From positions 90,620 to 154,619 of the forward strand of contig JABJJN010000003.1 of assembly GCA_018660835.1 (NCBI GenBank): 64,000 nt of DNA, read 5' to 3'. The notes below the pieces were generated by a model. It had not been told where the DNA came from and did not search any database. It was given only the letters and a program-made list of their open reading frames with translations. Positions 35,037 through 44,653 of this stretch are shown here, piece after piece (positions within the stretch are counted from its first letter, which is position 1; every line of letters starts with the position of its first letter). Origin of the DNA: Gemmatimonadota bacterium (GTDB lineage: Bacteria; Latescibacterota; UBA2968; UBA8231). Made by a program: the position numbers and the translations under genes.

Positions 35037-36495
35037 AACTCATGGAATCCGACTGATCCCACAGTTTCAGGCCCTCGGCCATCAGTCATGGGCGGGCACG
35101 ACCTTCCCTCTGCTCACGGTCTATCCAGAGCTCGATCTCACACCAGGTGCTTTCCCCGGAAACGAGGGGATCTACTGTCGCGAGTGGGATGTCACCAATC
35201 CGCGTGTGAACGAAATCGTCTTTCCACTGATTGACGAAATCGTCGATGCCTTCGGAGCCGATGGCATCCACCTCGGCATGGACGAGATCTTCCTGCTCGG
35301 CGCCGAAGAATCGCCGCACACGAAGGGACAGGATCCGGCGCAACTGTTCGCTCAGGTTGTGAATGAATTCCACGCTCATTTTGTCGCGGACGGGGGCCTG
35401 GAGATGTTCATGTGGGGCGACCGCCTCATCGATGGCGAGGTGCATTCCTTCGGCGAATACGAATCGTCCCTCAACGGCACGGCACCAGCAGTCGACATGA
35501 TTCCAAAGGACATTGTCATCTGCGACTGGCACTACGAGCCGGCACCAGCCTACTCGTCGATTCCCATGTTCCTCGACAAGGGATTTCGGGTCTTGCCTAG
35601 CAGCTGGCGCAAGGTCAAGGGTGTGGAAGCGCTGGCGAAGTATTCCTACAGCCTGCAGCACCCGAATATGCTGGGCCATCTCTTCACCACCTGGAGTCGC
35701 CTCGATCCAGAGCGTCTGATGAAATATCCGCCGCTACAGGCGGGTGTTGAGACCATCAGGGGCGGCAAGTTTTACGATGTCACCTTCGATCCCAAACCGA
35801 TCGGACCAGACCACCGACTGACTCTGCGACTCGCCACACAGAGACAAGATCTCGATATCCACTACATCATCCAGGGTCCGGATGAAGAGCCAGGAATGGA
35901 TCGGCAACCGAGTCGTCAGGATGCGCACTACGATGGCCCCTTTGAATTGACGCAGAGCGCAAATGTCCGCGCCGTCGCCTATCTACAGAATGCAGCTGTT
36001 TCAGATGTCACGCAGAAGCTATTTGTCTTGCACCACGCACTTGGCCGACCCATTTCATTGACTGAACCGGCCAGCGAGAAATACCGCGCACGAGATGGCG
36101 TGGCGACCCTCGTGAATGGCGTCACCGGTTCTGAATCCTATGGCGATGGTCAATGGGTCGGCGCAGAGGGTACGGGTCTCGAGGCAGTGATCGATCTCGG
36201 CGAGCCCACAAGGATCTCCACAGTCACGGCGCGCAGCCTCAATAGCCGTGCCAGCTGGGTGCACCAGGCAGATCGCGTGCTGGTGGAAATTTCAGATGAT
36301 GGCACACTCTTTGAGCCCATCGGCTCGATTCACAGTCCTGACATGGAGGACACAATCGTACGACATGTTGTCACATTTGATGCGGTCCTCACACGCTTCG
36401 TGAAGGTCACCTTCCCACCCCGCATCATCCCCAAGAGTCGCGCCGGCGCCGGCAATCCTGCGTGGCTTTTCGTTGACGAAATCGCGGTCGAGTAG
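34933..36495 (+). CDS. GH20-like beta-N-acetylhexosaminidase, main part after the frameshift
   Basis: This frame carries most of the enzyme. The authentic sequence begins about 34986 (GSQLITRQGARRFAE). The barrel continues with IRLIPQFQALGHQSWAG and the GH20 catalytic pair in GIHLGMDEIFLLG, where Asp polarises the acetamido group and Glu is the acid. After the barrel comes a chitobiase C-terminal-like beta domain (about 34% to 60% of the protein), then an F5/8 type C-like domain (VIDLGEPTRIST, VLVEISDDGTLFEPIG) likely to bind glycan. With the 5' fragment it would make a secreted enzyme of about 580 residues. Three bases separate it from the lyase gene. Confidence 0.85.
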   Translation: MKSTTASSLSPIRSFRQGSQLITRQGARRFAEICETHGIRLIPQFQALGHQSWAGTTFPLLTVYPELDLTPGAFPGNEGIYCREWDVTNPRVNEIVFPLIDEIVDAFGADGIHLGMDEIFLLGAEESPHTKGQDPAQLFAQVVNEFHAHFVADGGLEMFMWGDRLIDGEVHSFGEYESSLNGTAPAVDMIPKDIVICDWHYEPAPAYSSIPMFLDKGFRVLPSSWRKVKGVEALAKYSYSLQHPNMLGHLFTTWSRLDPERLMKYPPLQAGVETIRGGKFYDVTFDPKPIGPDHRLTLRLATQRQDLDIHYIIQGPDEEPGMDRQPSRQDAHYDGPFELTQSANVRAVAYLQNAAVSDVTQKLFVLHHALGRPISLTEPASEKYRARDGVATLVNGVTGSESYGDGQWVGAEGTGLEAVIDLGEPTRISTVTARSLNSRASWVHQADRVLVEISDDGTLFEPIGSIHSPDMEDTIVRHVVTFDAVLTRFVKVTFPPRIIPKSRAGAGNPAWLFVDEIAVE

Positions 36496-36498
36496 ATC

Positions 36499-38409
36499 AT
36501 GGGCCAGGGAGACTTCAATATCAATCTGCCCGATGGCGAGAATTTCGCACCAGCAGATGAGCGCGTGCAGGAACTACTGGCATTGATGCAGCCAGGTCCC
36601 GCTGGTGCTGGCACATTTCATCTCGGCCACCCCGGCACAGATCGGGCTGCATGGGACCCGCTCAGAGACGACGATGTAGGCCGTCGGATTCTCCAACAAG
36701 CTCGTGAAGCGGCAGAACAGACCCCGCTGCCACAGGTGACAGACGAGATCTATCTCGCCTGCCTGAGCGATGGCAGTCCCGCGGCGATGAATGCCGTCGC
36801 GCCAGGGTCGCGTTTGCGCATGGCCCTGTTGCCTTTGGCCGAGTGCCTCGAACCGAACGATGAATTTCTCGGATTGATCGAGCAAGACATCCAGCACACC
36901 TTAACCCTGCGCAGCTGGATTCATCCAAACAATGATGAGGGCAAGGACACCTTCGAAGGTCACACGATCTTCAACGACTTATCCTCGACACACACGGCCA
37001 GTTTGCTTGTCGCCGCCGACTATCTGCTTGGTGATCGTTTGCTTCCCGAGACGCGTGCGGGAATCCGCCGCGAAGTCCAGCGACGAACACTGGCGCCCTT
37101 TCGCCAGCGCATCGAGAGTGGCAAAGACGTCTATTGGTGGGTGACGGTTACCCACAATTGGAATTCAGTTTGCTTGCTGCATACCGTCGGCTGCGCACTG
37201 GCTCTACTGGAAGACGCTGCCGATCGTGCCTGGTATGTTGCCACCGCCGAAAAGCTGATTCGCTATTCCGAGGAGGGCTTCACAGAGTCAGGGTTTTATA
37301 CGGAAGGGGTCAGCTACTGGGCCTATGGCTATGGCTGCTATGTGACCCTCGCTGAGACGGTTCGTGCCGTCACGGCAGATGCGATCGACTGGCTCATCCA
37401 ACCCTTGGCAGAGCGCATGTCCCACTTCGGACAGCGAATGGAGATACAGGATGGCGTCTTCCCCACCTTCGCCGACTGTCGCCGAGATGTCGATTTGCCT
37501 GCGTGGCTCGTGCATTGGCCCAACAACCGCCTCGACGATTCGCGCCAGCACCGATCAGAAGGTGTGGCCATCGACGTTCTATCGGGCAACCCCTTTCGCA
37601 CATCTCCAACGATTCTGCTCGTGTTGTTCCATCAGGTCGACGTGCGCGCTGCCTATTCTCGTGAGCACGGGTCGCCATGGCGGGATTGGTGGTCGGACGA
37701 ACAGTTCCTTATCTGCCGTCCACGAGAGGCGGCGCCCATTCACCTGGCATCGACGCTGAAGGGTGGGGACAATGGCGTCAATCACAATCACAACGATCTG
37801 GGTACATTCACCGTCCTGATCGGTGATCGTGAGTTGCTCACCGATCCCGGAGCCGAGATCTACACAGAGCGCACCTTTGGCCCCACCCGCTATGAAGGAA
37901 ATCTGCTCAACAGCTTCGGCCACCCCGTCCCCGTCGTCGCCGGGCAACTGCAGCCACCGTCGAAGAGCGAATACACCAAGGGAATTGGTACAGATGTCAC
38001 AACTACCGTTATTGCAACGGATTTCTCCGATGACGTGGACGAAGTGGTCCTCGACCTGTCCGGCGCGTACCGGGTTGCCTCTCTTGATGCATTGACACGC
38101 ACTTTTACCCACGACCGCTCCGGCAAGGGAGCAGTGACGGTCCTGGATTCGGTCACGTTCTCGCAGCCAGAGGATTTCGAGACAGCATTGATTACATACT
38201 GCGACTGGTCTCAGAAGCCGGACGGATCCCTCACGATCACCGAGGGGGGGACTGGCGTCGATGTCATCGTTTCCAGCCCCGACGGTGTTCTGATCTTCGA
38301 TCACGTCGTCATTCAGGAGAGTTCGACACCGACCCGGCTCTGCTGGAGATTCGCCGAGCCCGTCAGCCAAGCCTCGATCCGTATCTCCGTGACACCGAGC
38401 GCTGATTGA
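36499..38409 (+). CDS. Heparinase II/III family polysaccharide lyase-like protein
   Basis: A 636-residue protein with an alpha/alpha toroid N-terminal half (VYWWVTVTHNWNSVCL, YTEGVSYWAYGYGCYV) and a C-terminal anti-parallel beta-sheet domain opening with NGVNHNHNDLGTFTVLIGDRELLTDPG, the heparinase II/III signature containing the catalytic/metal His residues. Known members cleave heparin, heparan sulfate, alginate or related uronic-acid polymers by beta-elimination. No signal peptide is evident from the chosen start, though the partner GH20 is secreted. Three bp after the GH20 gene, so they form a two-gene glycan-degradation unit, plausibly for amino-sugar/uronate polymers. Confidence 0.88.
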   Translation: MGQGDFNINLPDGENFAPADERVQELLALMQPGPAGAGTFHLGHPGTDRAAWDPLRDDDVGRRILQQAREAAEQTPLPQVTDEIYLACLSDGSPAAMNAVAPGSRLRMALLPLAECLEPNDEFLGLIEQDIQHTLTLRSWIHPNNDEGKDTFEGHTIFNDLSSTHTASLLVAADYLLGDRLLPETRAGIRREVQRRTLAPFRQRIESGKDVYWWVTVTHNWNSVCLLHTVGCALALLEDAADRAWYVATAEKLIRYSEEGFTESGFYTEGVSYWAYGYGCYVTLAETVRAVTADAIDWLIQPLAERMSHFGQRMEIQDGVFPTFADCRRDVDLPAWLVHWPNNRLDDSRQHRSEGVAIDVLSGNPFRTSPTILLVLFHQVDVRAAYSREHGSPWRDWWSDEQFLICRPREAAPIHLASTLKGGDNGVNHNHNDLGTFTVLIGDRELLTDPGAEIYTERTFGPTRYEGNLLNSFGHPVPVVAGQLQPPSKSEYTKGIGTDVTTTVIATDFSDDVDEVVLDLSGAYRVASLDALTRTFTHDRSGKGAVTVLDSVTFSQPEDFETALITYCDWSQKPDGSLTITEGGTGVDVIVSSPDGVLIFDHVVIQESSTPTRLCWRFAEPVSQASIRISVTPSAD

Positions 38410-38489
38410 CGCGGCCATTGGCGGCCTGTTGCACGATCGAGGGGCGGCCCGTTGTTTCTCCTGATGTCTAATTCTTCAAGTGAGGAAGT

Positions 38490-40712
38490 ATGAGCGTGCG
38501 TCGGTTCCTGCCTTGTCTGTTTATGGGTATGGCGACAAGCAGCCTGGCCCAGGATCTGCCTGATCTGGAAGACCTGCTGGCCCCCCCTTTGTCCGAGCTC
38601 ATGGAGATGGACGTCTCCCTCGCGTCGGGCGTCGACGAGCCACTGATCGATGCGCCGGCAGCGATGGTTGTCATCAGTGCCCAGGATATTCAACAGCGTG
38701 GCTACACGGGGCTGCATGAAGTGCTGCTGGACCTTCCTGGCTTTGATGTCACCGTGACCAATGGCACCCTCTACCTGACAGCTTATCAGCGTGGGTACCG
38801 AACACCGCAGACGCAGCGAACTTTGCTGATGATCGATGGTCGCGTCGACAATCACTTGTGGTCGCACGCCGCGCAGATCTCGCGCCAGTATCCGCTGACG
38901 AATGTCGAACGTGTCGAAGTACTCTACGGGCCCGCATCAGCCGTGTATGGGCCGAATGCATTTCAAGGCATCATCAACATTCAGACGAAGTCGGGTGCAG
39001 GCCTGGAACCCGGTGAGACGGTGACCCGACTGGACGTGCAAGCGGGTAGTTTTGCCACGGGCAGTGTCGACGCCACAACGCAAGGCCGTATGGGCGACGT
39101 CACATACAGCGCCACGGCCCGCGTCTTTCGCAGCGATGAAGCCGACCTCTCCGACCGGGGCGGTTTCACAAGCAGCGCCATGCTCAGCAACCCTGCCTTG
39201 TGGGGCCCTCTGCTGGACCTCGAGAATGATGGCCATTCCCTGGGCGAGTATCACGACCCCACGGACGATCTGGCATTACAGGCCTCCATCGGCTTCGGCG
39301 ATCTGAGTGTAGGAGGGTCCCATTGGCGTACCCGAGAAGGGTACGGCGCGTACTATCCGGCGGATCGGGCGCAGAACAACGCGTTCTGGGTCAACACTTC
39401 TGACCAGTGGTTCGCGCGCTACGAGGCACCACTCACCGAACAGATCAGAGGGCAGACGTCCATCGTCTACCGCCGCAACACGATCGGCGGGGAATGGGCC
39501 GAGGCCTCCCCGGACGGACAGGATGCGTCATGGGTCAGTCTAACCTCGTGGAATTCCGCCAGTGACAGTTGGGCCCTCCGGCAGCAGGTGGAGATCGATG
39601 TAGATGAGAATCTACAGTTGCTGACGGGGATGAAATTCGAGCGCAAGGACCTGACGAAGGCCTACGATATTCCAGGATATTGGGACGCCTATTCTTCGGT
39701 CAGTCTCGCCGATGACGGCCCCCACGGCGCAGGGGCAGGCATCGGCCACAGTACAGACGAGACCTATCGCCTACCCCCCGCGCCCGCAGCGACTATGCCG
39801 GCACTCAATCGCACACTCACCGACGATCTGGGTGGTTTCCTGCAAGCGACGGCAAGCAGCGGGCCGTATCGATTGAATGCGGGCCTTCGCTATGACCACA
39901 ACTCAGTTTATGGTGGCACGGTCAATCCGCGTCTCTCGGCGATTTACAGATTTGCCGAGCGCGGTTCGATCAAGGCCCTTTATGGTGAAGCCTTCCAGGA
40001 GCCAGCGCCCATCCAATTGTGGGGTGGCTGGCAGGGCCGACTGGCCAATCCGGACCTCGACCCGGAGAAGGTGCGTACCGTCGAATTGATCGCCATGTAT
40101 CAGACAGGACGTGTCCTGTTCGACGCGTCCGTCTATCGAGCGACCTACGACAACGTGCTGAAGGAAGAAGCAGAGAATGCAGGCGAGCGGACCATTGTTG
40201 GCCTGGAGCTGCGACCGCGCTTCACGTTGGCGAATCCTATCGCGGATTCACCCGACATCACAGGTCACTTTTATTACACCCTTACGCAAGCGCGCAGCAG
40301 CATCCGCTATGACCCCGAACTGGCCGACTGGATAGATAGCGAAACCGACCTCGGTGACATTGCACCCAGCAAGATCCGCGCAGGTCTGGTTGTACCCATC
40401 AGAGACCGGGGCAGTGTATATCTTGGCTCCCGTTACGAAAGCGCCAAGAAACTCTACCTGCGCAATCCCTTGCGATGGCAGGGCGAAGAGTTGGATGGAT
40501 GGATGGTCATCGATGCGGCAGTCAACTTGCATCTTGACCTGGCGACGCTGCGCTTGCGTGTGAACAATCTTCTCGACAACGACTATTTCCACTCGGGTGT
40601 CGAAGCGGCTAGCTCAGGCAACGATGTGACCCAACGGTCACTTGGATGGATGAACTCGCTCGTGCCACAGGCGGGTCGCAACGTCCAACTGACTCTTAGT
40701 TACAACTATTGA
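38490..40712 (+). CDS. TonB-dependent outer-membrane receptor
   Basis: A 740-residue receptor with signal peptide (about 1-20, SSLAQ). The plug domain (about 45-170) contains AAMVVISAQDIQQRGY, LHEVLLDLPGFDV, TLLMIDGRVDN and VERVEVLYGPASAVYGPNAFQGIINI. The rest is a 22-strand-type beta-barrel ending in VQLTLSYNY, with a terminal aromatic residue. The start has GAGGAAG upstream. First gene of a four-gene operon with YfiR-like, receiver and kinase genes, which suggests signalling or sensing-coupled uptake instead of simple nutrient import. Ligand unknown. Confidence 0.94.
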   Translation: MSVRRFLPCLFMGMATSSLAQDLPDLEDLLAPPLSELMEMDVSLASGVDEPLIDAPAAMVVISAQDIQQRGYTGLHEVLLDLPGFDVTVTNGTLYLTAYQRGYRTPQTQRTLLMIDGRVDNHLWSHAAQISRQYPLTNVERVEVLYGPASAVYGPNAFQGIINIQTKSGAGLEPGETVTRLDVQAGSFATGSVDATTQGRMGDVTYSATARVFRSDEADLSDRGGFTSSAMLSNPALWGPLLDLENDGHSLGEYHDPTDDLALQASIGFGDLSVGGSHWRTREGYGAYYPADRAQNNAFWVNTSDQWFARYEAPLTEQIRGQTSIVYRRNTIGGEWAEASPDGQDASWVSLTSWNSASDSWALRQQVEIDVDENLQLLTGMKFERKDLTKAYDIPGYWDAYSSVSLADDGPHGAGAGIGHSTDETYRLPPAPAATMPALNRTLTDDLGGFLQATASSGPYRLNAGLRYDHNSVYGGTVNPRLSAIYRFAERGSIKALYGEAFQEPAPIQLWGGWQGRLANPDLDPEKVRTVELIAMYQTGRVLFDASVYRATYDNVLKEEAENAGERTIVGLELRPRFTLANPIADSPDITGHFYYTLTQARSSIRYDPELADWIDSETDLGDIAPSKIRAGLVVPIRDRGSVYLGSRYESAKKLYLRNPLRWQGEELDGWMVIDAAVNLHLDLATLRLRVNNLLDNDYFHSGVEAASSGNDVTQRSLGWMNSLVPQAGRNVQLTLSYNY

Positions 40713-40720
40713 GCCAGTCG

Positions 40721-41263
40721 ATGAAGGGTGTACAGAGATGGCTTGTGGCAACCCTTGTTGCCTGTTTGCTTCTTGCCAGGGCAGATGCTGCACAGACGGC
40801 GGTCGTGAATCGCTACAAGGCCGTTTTCCTGTATCACTTCATCGGTTATGTCACGTGGCCTGAAACAAATACGCCGACCTTCCGCATCGCCGTGCTGGGA
40901 GATACGGGTGTCACACCACTCTTGCGAAAAATCGCCAGCAGCAAACTGGCCGGTGACCGTCCAATCACGGTCACTGTCTACGACGACCCGCGTACACTTG
41001 GCCCCTGTGAGCTACTCTTCGTCACACACGAGTTCGTCGGCTCCTTCGACAACATTTCACGCACGCTGATGGCATCGCACACGCTCACCGTAACCGATGC
41101 CATGACGGCACCCTCCATGGCGATTCAGTTTGTAGTCATTGACGATCGTGTGAAATTTGCGATAGATCTACCCACACTGGAGCGGGCCGGGCTGCGAGCC
41201 AGCTCCCAACTTCTGAAACTGGCCGTCGACACAGGACCACGACCAGGTGGGGAGGGGATGTGA
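40721..41263 (+). CDS. YfiR/HmsC family (DUF4154) periplasmic protein
   Basis: A 180-residue exported protein with signal peptide (WLVATLVACLLLARADAA) and the family hallmark NRYKAVFLYHFIGYVTWPE followed by FRIAVLGDT. Cys in LGPCELLFV is the only Cys of the mature part. YfiR represses the CHASE8 diguanylate cyclase YfiN from the periplasm in Pseudomonas. Here the operon carries a CHASE8-like hybrid kinase, so this protein probably gates that kinase. The ATG at 40721 is preferred over a TTG at 40709 that overlaps the receptor stop. Confidence 0.88.
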   Translation: MKGVQRWLVATLVACLLLARADAAQTAVVNRYKAVFLYHFIGYVTWPETNTPTFRIAVLGDTGVTPLLRKIASSKLAGDRPITVTVYDDPRTLGPCELLFVTHEFVGSFDNISRTLMASHTLTVTDAMTAPSMAIQFVVIDDRVKFAIDLPTLERAGLRASSQLLKLAVDTGPRPGGEGM

Positions 41264-41264
41264 G

Positions 41265-41804
41265 ATGACTGACGAGTCACCGGTCGAGGAAGACTATCTG
41301 GAGTCGCGCTACGTCTGCAAGGAATGCAGCCACCGATTCGAGGTCGGAGAGAGCGCCAGGTTCTGTGCCCAATGCGGCACGCGTGTGACGAGGGTGGGCA
41401 AATCTGAGATGGTCGATACACGCCGACGGCTGTCGGTCATGCTCGTCGATGACTCTGCTGTCGCCCGCCACAAGGTGGCCGCCATCCTGCGCAGTTTGGA
41501 ATGTGACGTCGTGGAGATGACAGGTGGGCAAGCGGCACTGGACAAGCTCGACACAAGTTTGCCCGATTTGCTGATCCTCGACATCAACATGCCACATGTA
41601 ACTGGCCTGCACGTTCTCGAGCAGGTCCGCAGCGACAAGCGCCATGCCAAGATGCCCGTCGTCATGCTGACGGGTGAGGCAGACGGCAAGGTCGTCGCGC
41701 GAGCCATCGCGCTGAAGGCAGCTGACTACATCCGCAAGGACGATCCCGTGGGATCAATCAAGGATCGATTGTCAGAGCACCTGAAGAAGCTCGACCGGTC
41801 ATGA
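41265..41804 (+). CDS. Response regulator receiver with N-terminal zinc ribbon
   Basis: A 179-residue protein. Residues about 16-43 form a zinc ribbon ([23 protein letters not shown], four Cys in two CxxC pairs). Residues about 55-175 form a receiver domain: acidic pair MLVDDSA, phospho-acceptor Asp in LLILDINMP, Thr in VVMLTGEAD and Lys in YIRKDDP. No output domain follows, so it acts by protein contact or through the ribbon. The ATG has GGAGGGG upstream. It overlaps the kinase gene by ATGA and is its likely partner. Confidence 0.9.
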   Translation: MTDESPVEEDYLESRYVCKECSHRFEVGESARFCAQCGTRVTRVGKSEMVDTRRRLSVMLVDDSAVARHKVAAILRSLECDVVEMTGGQAALDKLDTSLPDLLILDINMPHVTGLHVLEQVRSDKRHAKMPVVMLTGEADGKVVARAIALKAADYIRKDDPVGSIKDRLSEHLKKLDRS

Positions 41805-44635
41805 TCTCCTTCGGCGAAATGCCGATTCGTCGCAAACTCGTCGGCATACAGATCCTTACTGCCTTTACGGTACTCGTGTTAGTCAGTGCCTACTATGTTG
41901 TGGCTGACATCTCCGCCTCCGAGCAAGGCAAGGTGGAGCGCATGAGTACGACAGCGGCGATCCTCGGTACAAACACAGTCTCCGCGTTGCGATTTCTTAG
42001 CAACGAGGACGCAGTGAAGACCCTCGCCTCACTGGCGGGCGAACCAGATGTCGCAAGTGCGTGTATCTATGACGCCGATGGTGAAGTGTTCGCGACCTAT
42101 CCAAGTGATGTGATGGCAGCAGACCTGCCTGCACCTCAGGGTCACTCGCAGGAGTTTGTCAATGATCACCTGCTGCTGTTCCGCCCGATCATGGACGGAG
42201 AAGAGCAGGTTGGGACGGTCTTCCTTGACGCTGATATGAGCGATCTGAGCGAACGAGTCGAACGATTCGTACTCAGTGCCCTGCTCTTGATGATCGGTGG
42301 CGTAGGCGTCGCGGCCCTGCTTTCTACGCTTCTTCAACGTCATATTTCCCACCCCGTCTTGTCTCTTGCACAAGCGACACGCCAAGTCACAGCCACCGGC
42401 GACTACTCCCAGCAAGTCGAAAGGAAGACGGGAGGCGAAATCGGCCAACTCTATGACGATTTCAATGCCATGCTCGAGCAGATTCATACCCGCGACGGCG
42501 AGCTGCGAAAAGCACAAGAAATACTTGAGAGTCGTGTCGAAGAGCGGACACAGGAATTGTCGCAGAGCAATGAGGCGCTGCAGGAGGAGATTCAGCGACA
42601 CCGGGAAGCGCGTTCGACCATTCAGTCGATCAATGAGGATCTGATCAGCGCCCGCGACAGCGCCTTGGAAGCAAGTCGAGCCAAGAGCGAGTTTCTCGCC
42701 AACATGAGTCACGAGATTCGCACACCGATGAATGGCATCATCGGCATGACTGAATTGCTCACCGACACACGGCTCACAGCGACGCAAAGTCACTATCTGG
42801 ATACGATCAGTATTTCAGCAGACGCTTTGCTGAATCTGATCAACGACATCCTTGATCTGTCCAAGGTGGAATCGGGCAAGTTGGCCATTGAGGAGGTGGA
42901 GTTCGTCCTGTGGGACGTCGTCAACTCGGTGATGAAGCTGATGGCCGTGCGGGCCCACGAAAAGGGACTCGAGCTGGCGTGCAGTGTCGATCCAGATGTG
43001 CCTGACCGTATGATCGGCGACCCTGGACGGCTGCGGCAGATCGCCGTGAATCTCGTCGGCAACGCGATCAAGTTCACCAATGTTGGCGACGTCGTTGTGC
43101 GATTTGCCCTCGTGGAAAAGTCTGACGAACTCGTCAAACTACAAGCATCGGTCAGCGATACGGGCATAGGCATCGATGCTGAACAACAAGCGGAGATATT
43201 CGAAGCCTTCTCGCAGGGGGATTCCTCGACGACCCGTCGTTTCGGTGGCACCGGCCTGGGATTGAGTATTTCTCGTCAGCTGATCGGACACATGGGTGGC
43301 AGTCTCTGGGTAGAAAGCGAACCAGGCGAGGGCAGCACTTTTCATTTCACAGTACAGCTTCGCCCCACTGATGAGAGCGGCGGGCCACGTCTGGAACCAG
43401 CCGATCTGGAAGGACTGAGTGTTCTCATCGTCGATGACAACGAGGCGAACCGACTCATCCTCCGGGAGGGTCTTTCCAACTGGGGAATGGATCCTGTGCC
43501 GGTGACCAATGGCAAGGCGGCACTGCGGGCCATGAAGTCGGCCCAGGAGGCGGGCAGCCCCTTTGATCTCGTGATTCTCGATGGGATGATGCCAGAGATG
43601 GACGGTCTTGAGGTCGCCACGGCCATGAAACAGGACAGGGATCTGAACTCTCCTACCGTGATGATGCTCACCTCCCTTGACGACCCCGACTACATCGACA
43701 GAGTCTTGTCTCAGGGTGTTCGCAGCTGTCTGCGCAAACCTGTTGCCCCAACCGATCTACTCAATGCCTTGCTTGCGGCACTCAGAGGCCTGGACGAGAA
43801 GGAACGCTCACGGCCTGGAGACTCGATCCCTGTGGGATTGGAATCATTGCGAATTCTGCTGGCCGAGGACAACAAGATCAATCAGCGCGTCGCCATGGGA
43901 ATGTTGAAAAGCCATGGCCATGTGGTCGACGTTGCGGAGAATGGTCGATTGGCGATCGAGGCGATCCAGGCGGATCCGCAGAAACACGATCTGGTCCTGA
44001 TGGACCTGCAGATGCCAGAAATGGGGGGCATCGAAGCAACTGGACTCATTCGTGCCTTTGAGACGTCTGCGTCGATCCACATTCCGATCATCGGACTGAC
44101 AGCAAATGCCATGGAAGGTGATCGACAGATGTGTCTTGACGCCGGCATGGATGGCTACGTGGCCAAGCCAGTTCGTCGCACGACCCTATTCGAAGAGATC
44201 GACCGGGTACTGCAAGGCAAGACGGGTGCTGAATCTGGGGATAGGGCGAACCCAGGCGCTGCCGGCGCCCAGTCGCAAAAGCCAATTCTCGACCGCTCTG
44301 CCCTTGGGGACCTGGAATCACTCGAAGGCATTGAGGACTTCTCCGTTGCTGACGTGATCGACACATTTGCCACAGAGGGTCGAAACAACGTGACGGCTAT
44401 GAGCACTGCCGCTGCCGCAGGCAACGAATCGGACCTGCGGCGAGAGGCTCATACGCTGAAAGGAAGTGCTCGAGACCTGGGCACACCTCTACTCGCTGAG
44501 GCGTGCCAGCGTGTCGAGGTGGCCGCCGAAAACGGCGATCTCTCCGGTGTATCCGACCTCCTGTCCGACGTCGAGGCGCACTTCTCCGATGCACAGGAAG
44601 CGTTGGCAGACTACTTACGCCAACGCCAGACCTGA
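41801..44635 (+). CDS. Hybrid sensor histidine kinase (CHASE8-like, HAMP, HisKA, HATPase, two REC, Hpt)
   Basis: A 944-residue inner-membrane kinase. TM1 about 13-33, periplasmic CHASE8-like sensor about 36-150, TM2 about 157-178, HAMP about 180-232, coiled coil to about 290. HisKA has the phospho-His in [12 protein letters not shown] (His304). The ATPase domain ends with [11 protein letters not shown]. Receiver 1 has Asp594 ([12 protein letters not shown]), receiver 2 has Asp735 ([12 protein letters not shown]). The C-terminal Hpt carries His884 in [13 protein letters not shown] full His-Asp-His-Asp phosphorelay is therefore possible. The operon with TonB receptor and YfiR suggests that the sensor reads the periplasmic state of YfiR or a ligand taken up. 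Confidence 0.94.
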   Translation: MISFGEMPIRRKLVGIQILTAFTVLVLVSAYYVVADISASEQGKVERMSTTAAILGTNTVSALRFLSNEDAVKTLASLAGEPDVASACIYDADGEVFATYPSDVMAADLPAPQGHSQEFVNDHLLLFRPIMDGEEQVGTVFLDADMSDLSERVERFVLSALLLMIGGVGVAALLSTLLQRHISHPVLSLAQATRQVTATGDYSQQVERKTGGEIGQLYDDFNAMLEQIHTRDGELRKAQEILESRVEERTQELSQSNEALQEEIQRHREARSTIQSINEDLISARDSALEASRAKSEFLANMSHEIRTPMNGIIGMTELLTDTRLTATQSHYLDTISISADALLNLINDILDLSKVESGKLAIEEVEFVLWDVVNSVMKLMAVRAHEKGLELACSVDPDVPDRMIGDPGRLRQIAVNLVGNAIKFTNVGDVVVRFALVEKSDELVKLQASVSDTGIGIDAEQQAEIFEAFSQGDSSTTRRFGGTGLGLSISRQLIGHMGGSLWVESEPGEGSTFHFTVQLRPTDESGGPRLEPADLEGLSVLIVDDNEANRLILREGLSNWGMDPVPVTNGKAALRAMKSAQEAGSPFDLVILDGMMPEMDGLEVATAMKQDRDLNSPTVMMLTSLDDPDYIDRVLSQGVRSCLRKPVAPTDLLNALLAALRGLDEKERSRPGDSIPVGLESLRILLAEDNKINQRVAMGMLKSHGHVVDVAENGRLAIEAIQADPQKHDLVLMDLQMPEMGGIEATGLIRAFETSASIHIPIIGLTANAMEGDRQMCLDAGMDGYVAKPVRRTTLFEEIDRVLQGKTGAESGDRANPGAAGAQSQKPILDRSALGDLESLEGIEDFSVADVIDTFATEGRNNVTAMSTAAAAGNESDLRREAHTLKGSARDLGTPLLAEACQRVEVAAENGDLSGVSDLLSDVEAHFSDAQEALADYLRQRQT

Positions 44636-44653
44636 CTCATCCAGGAATTCTCA

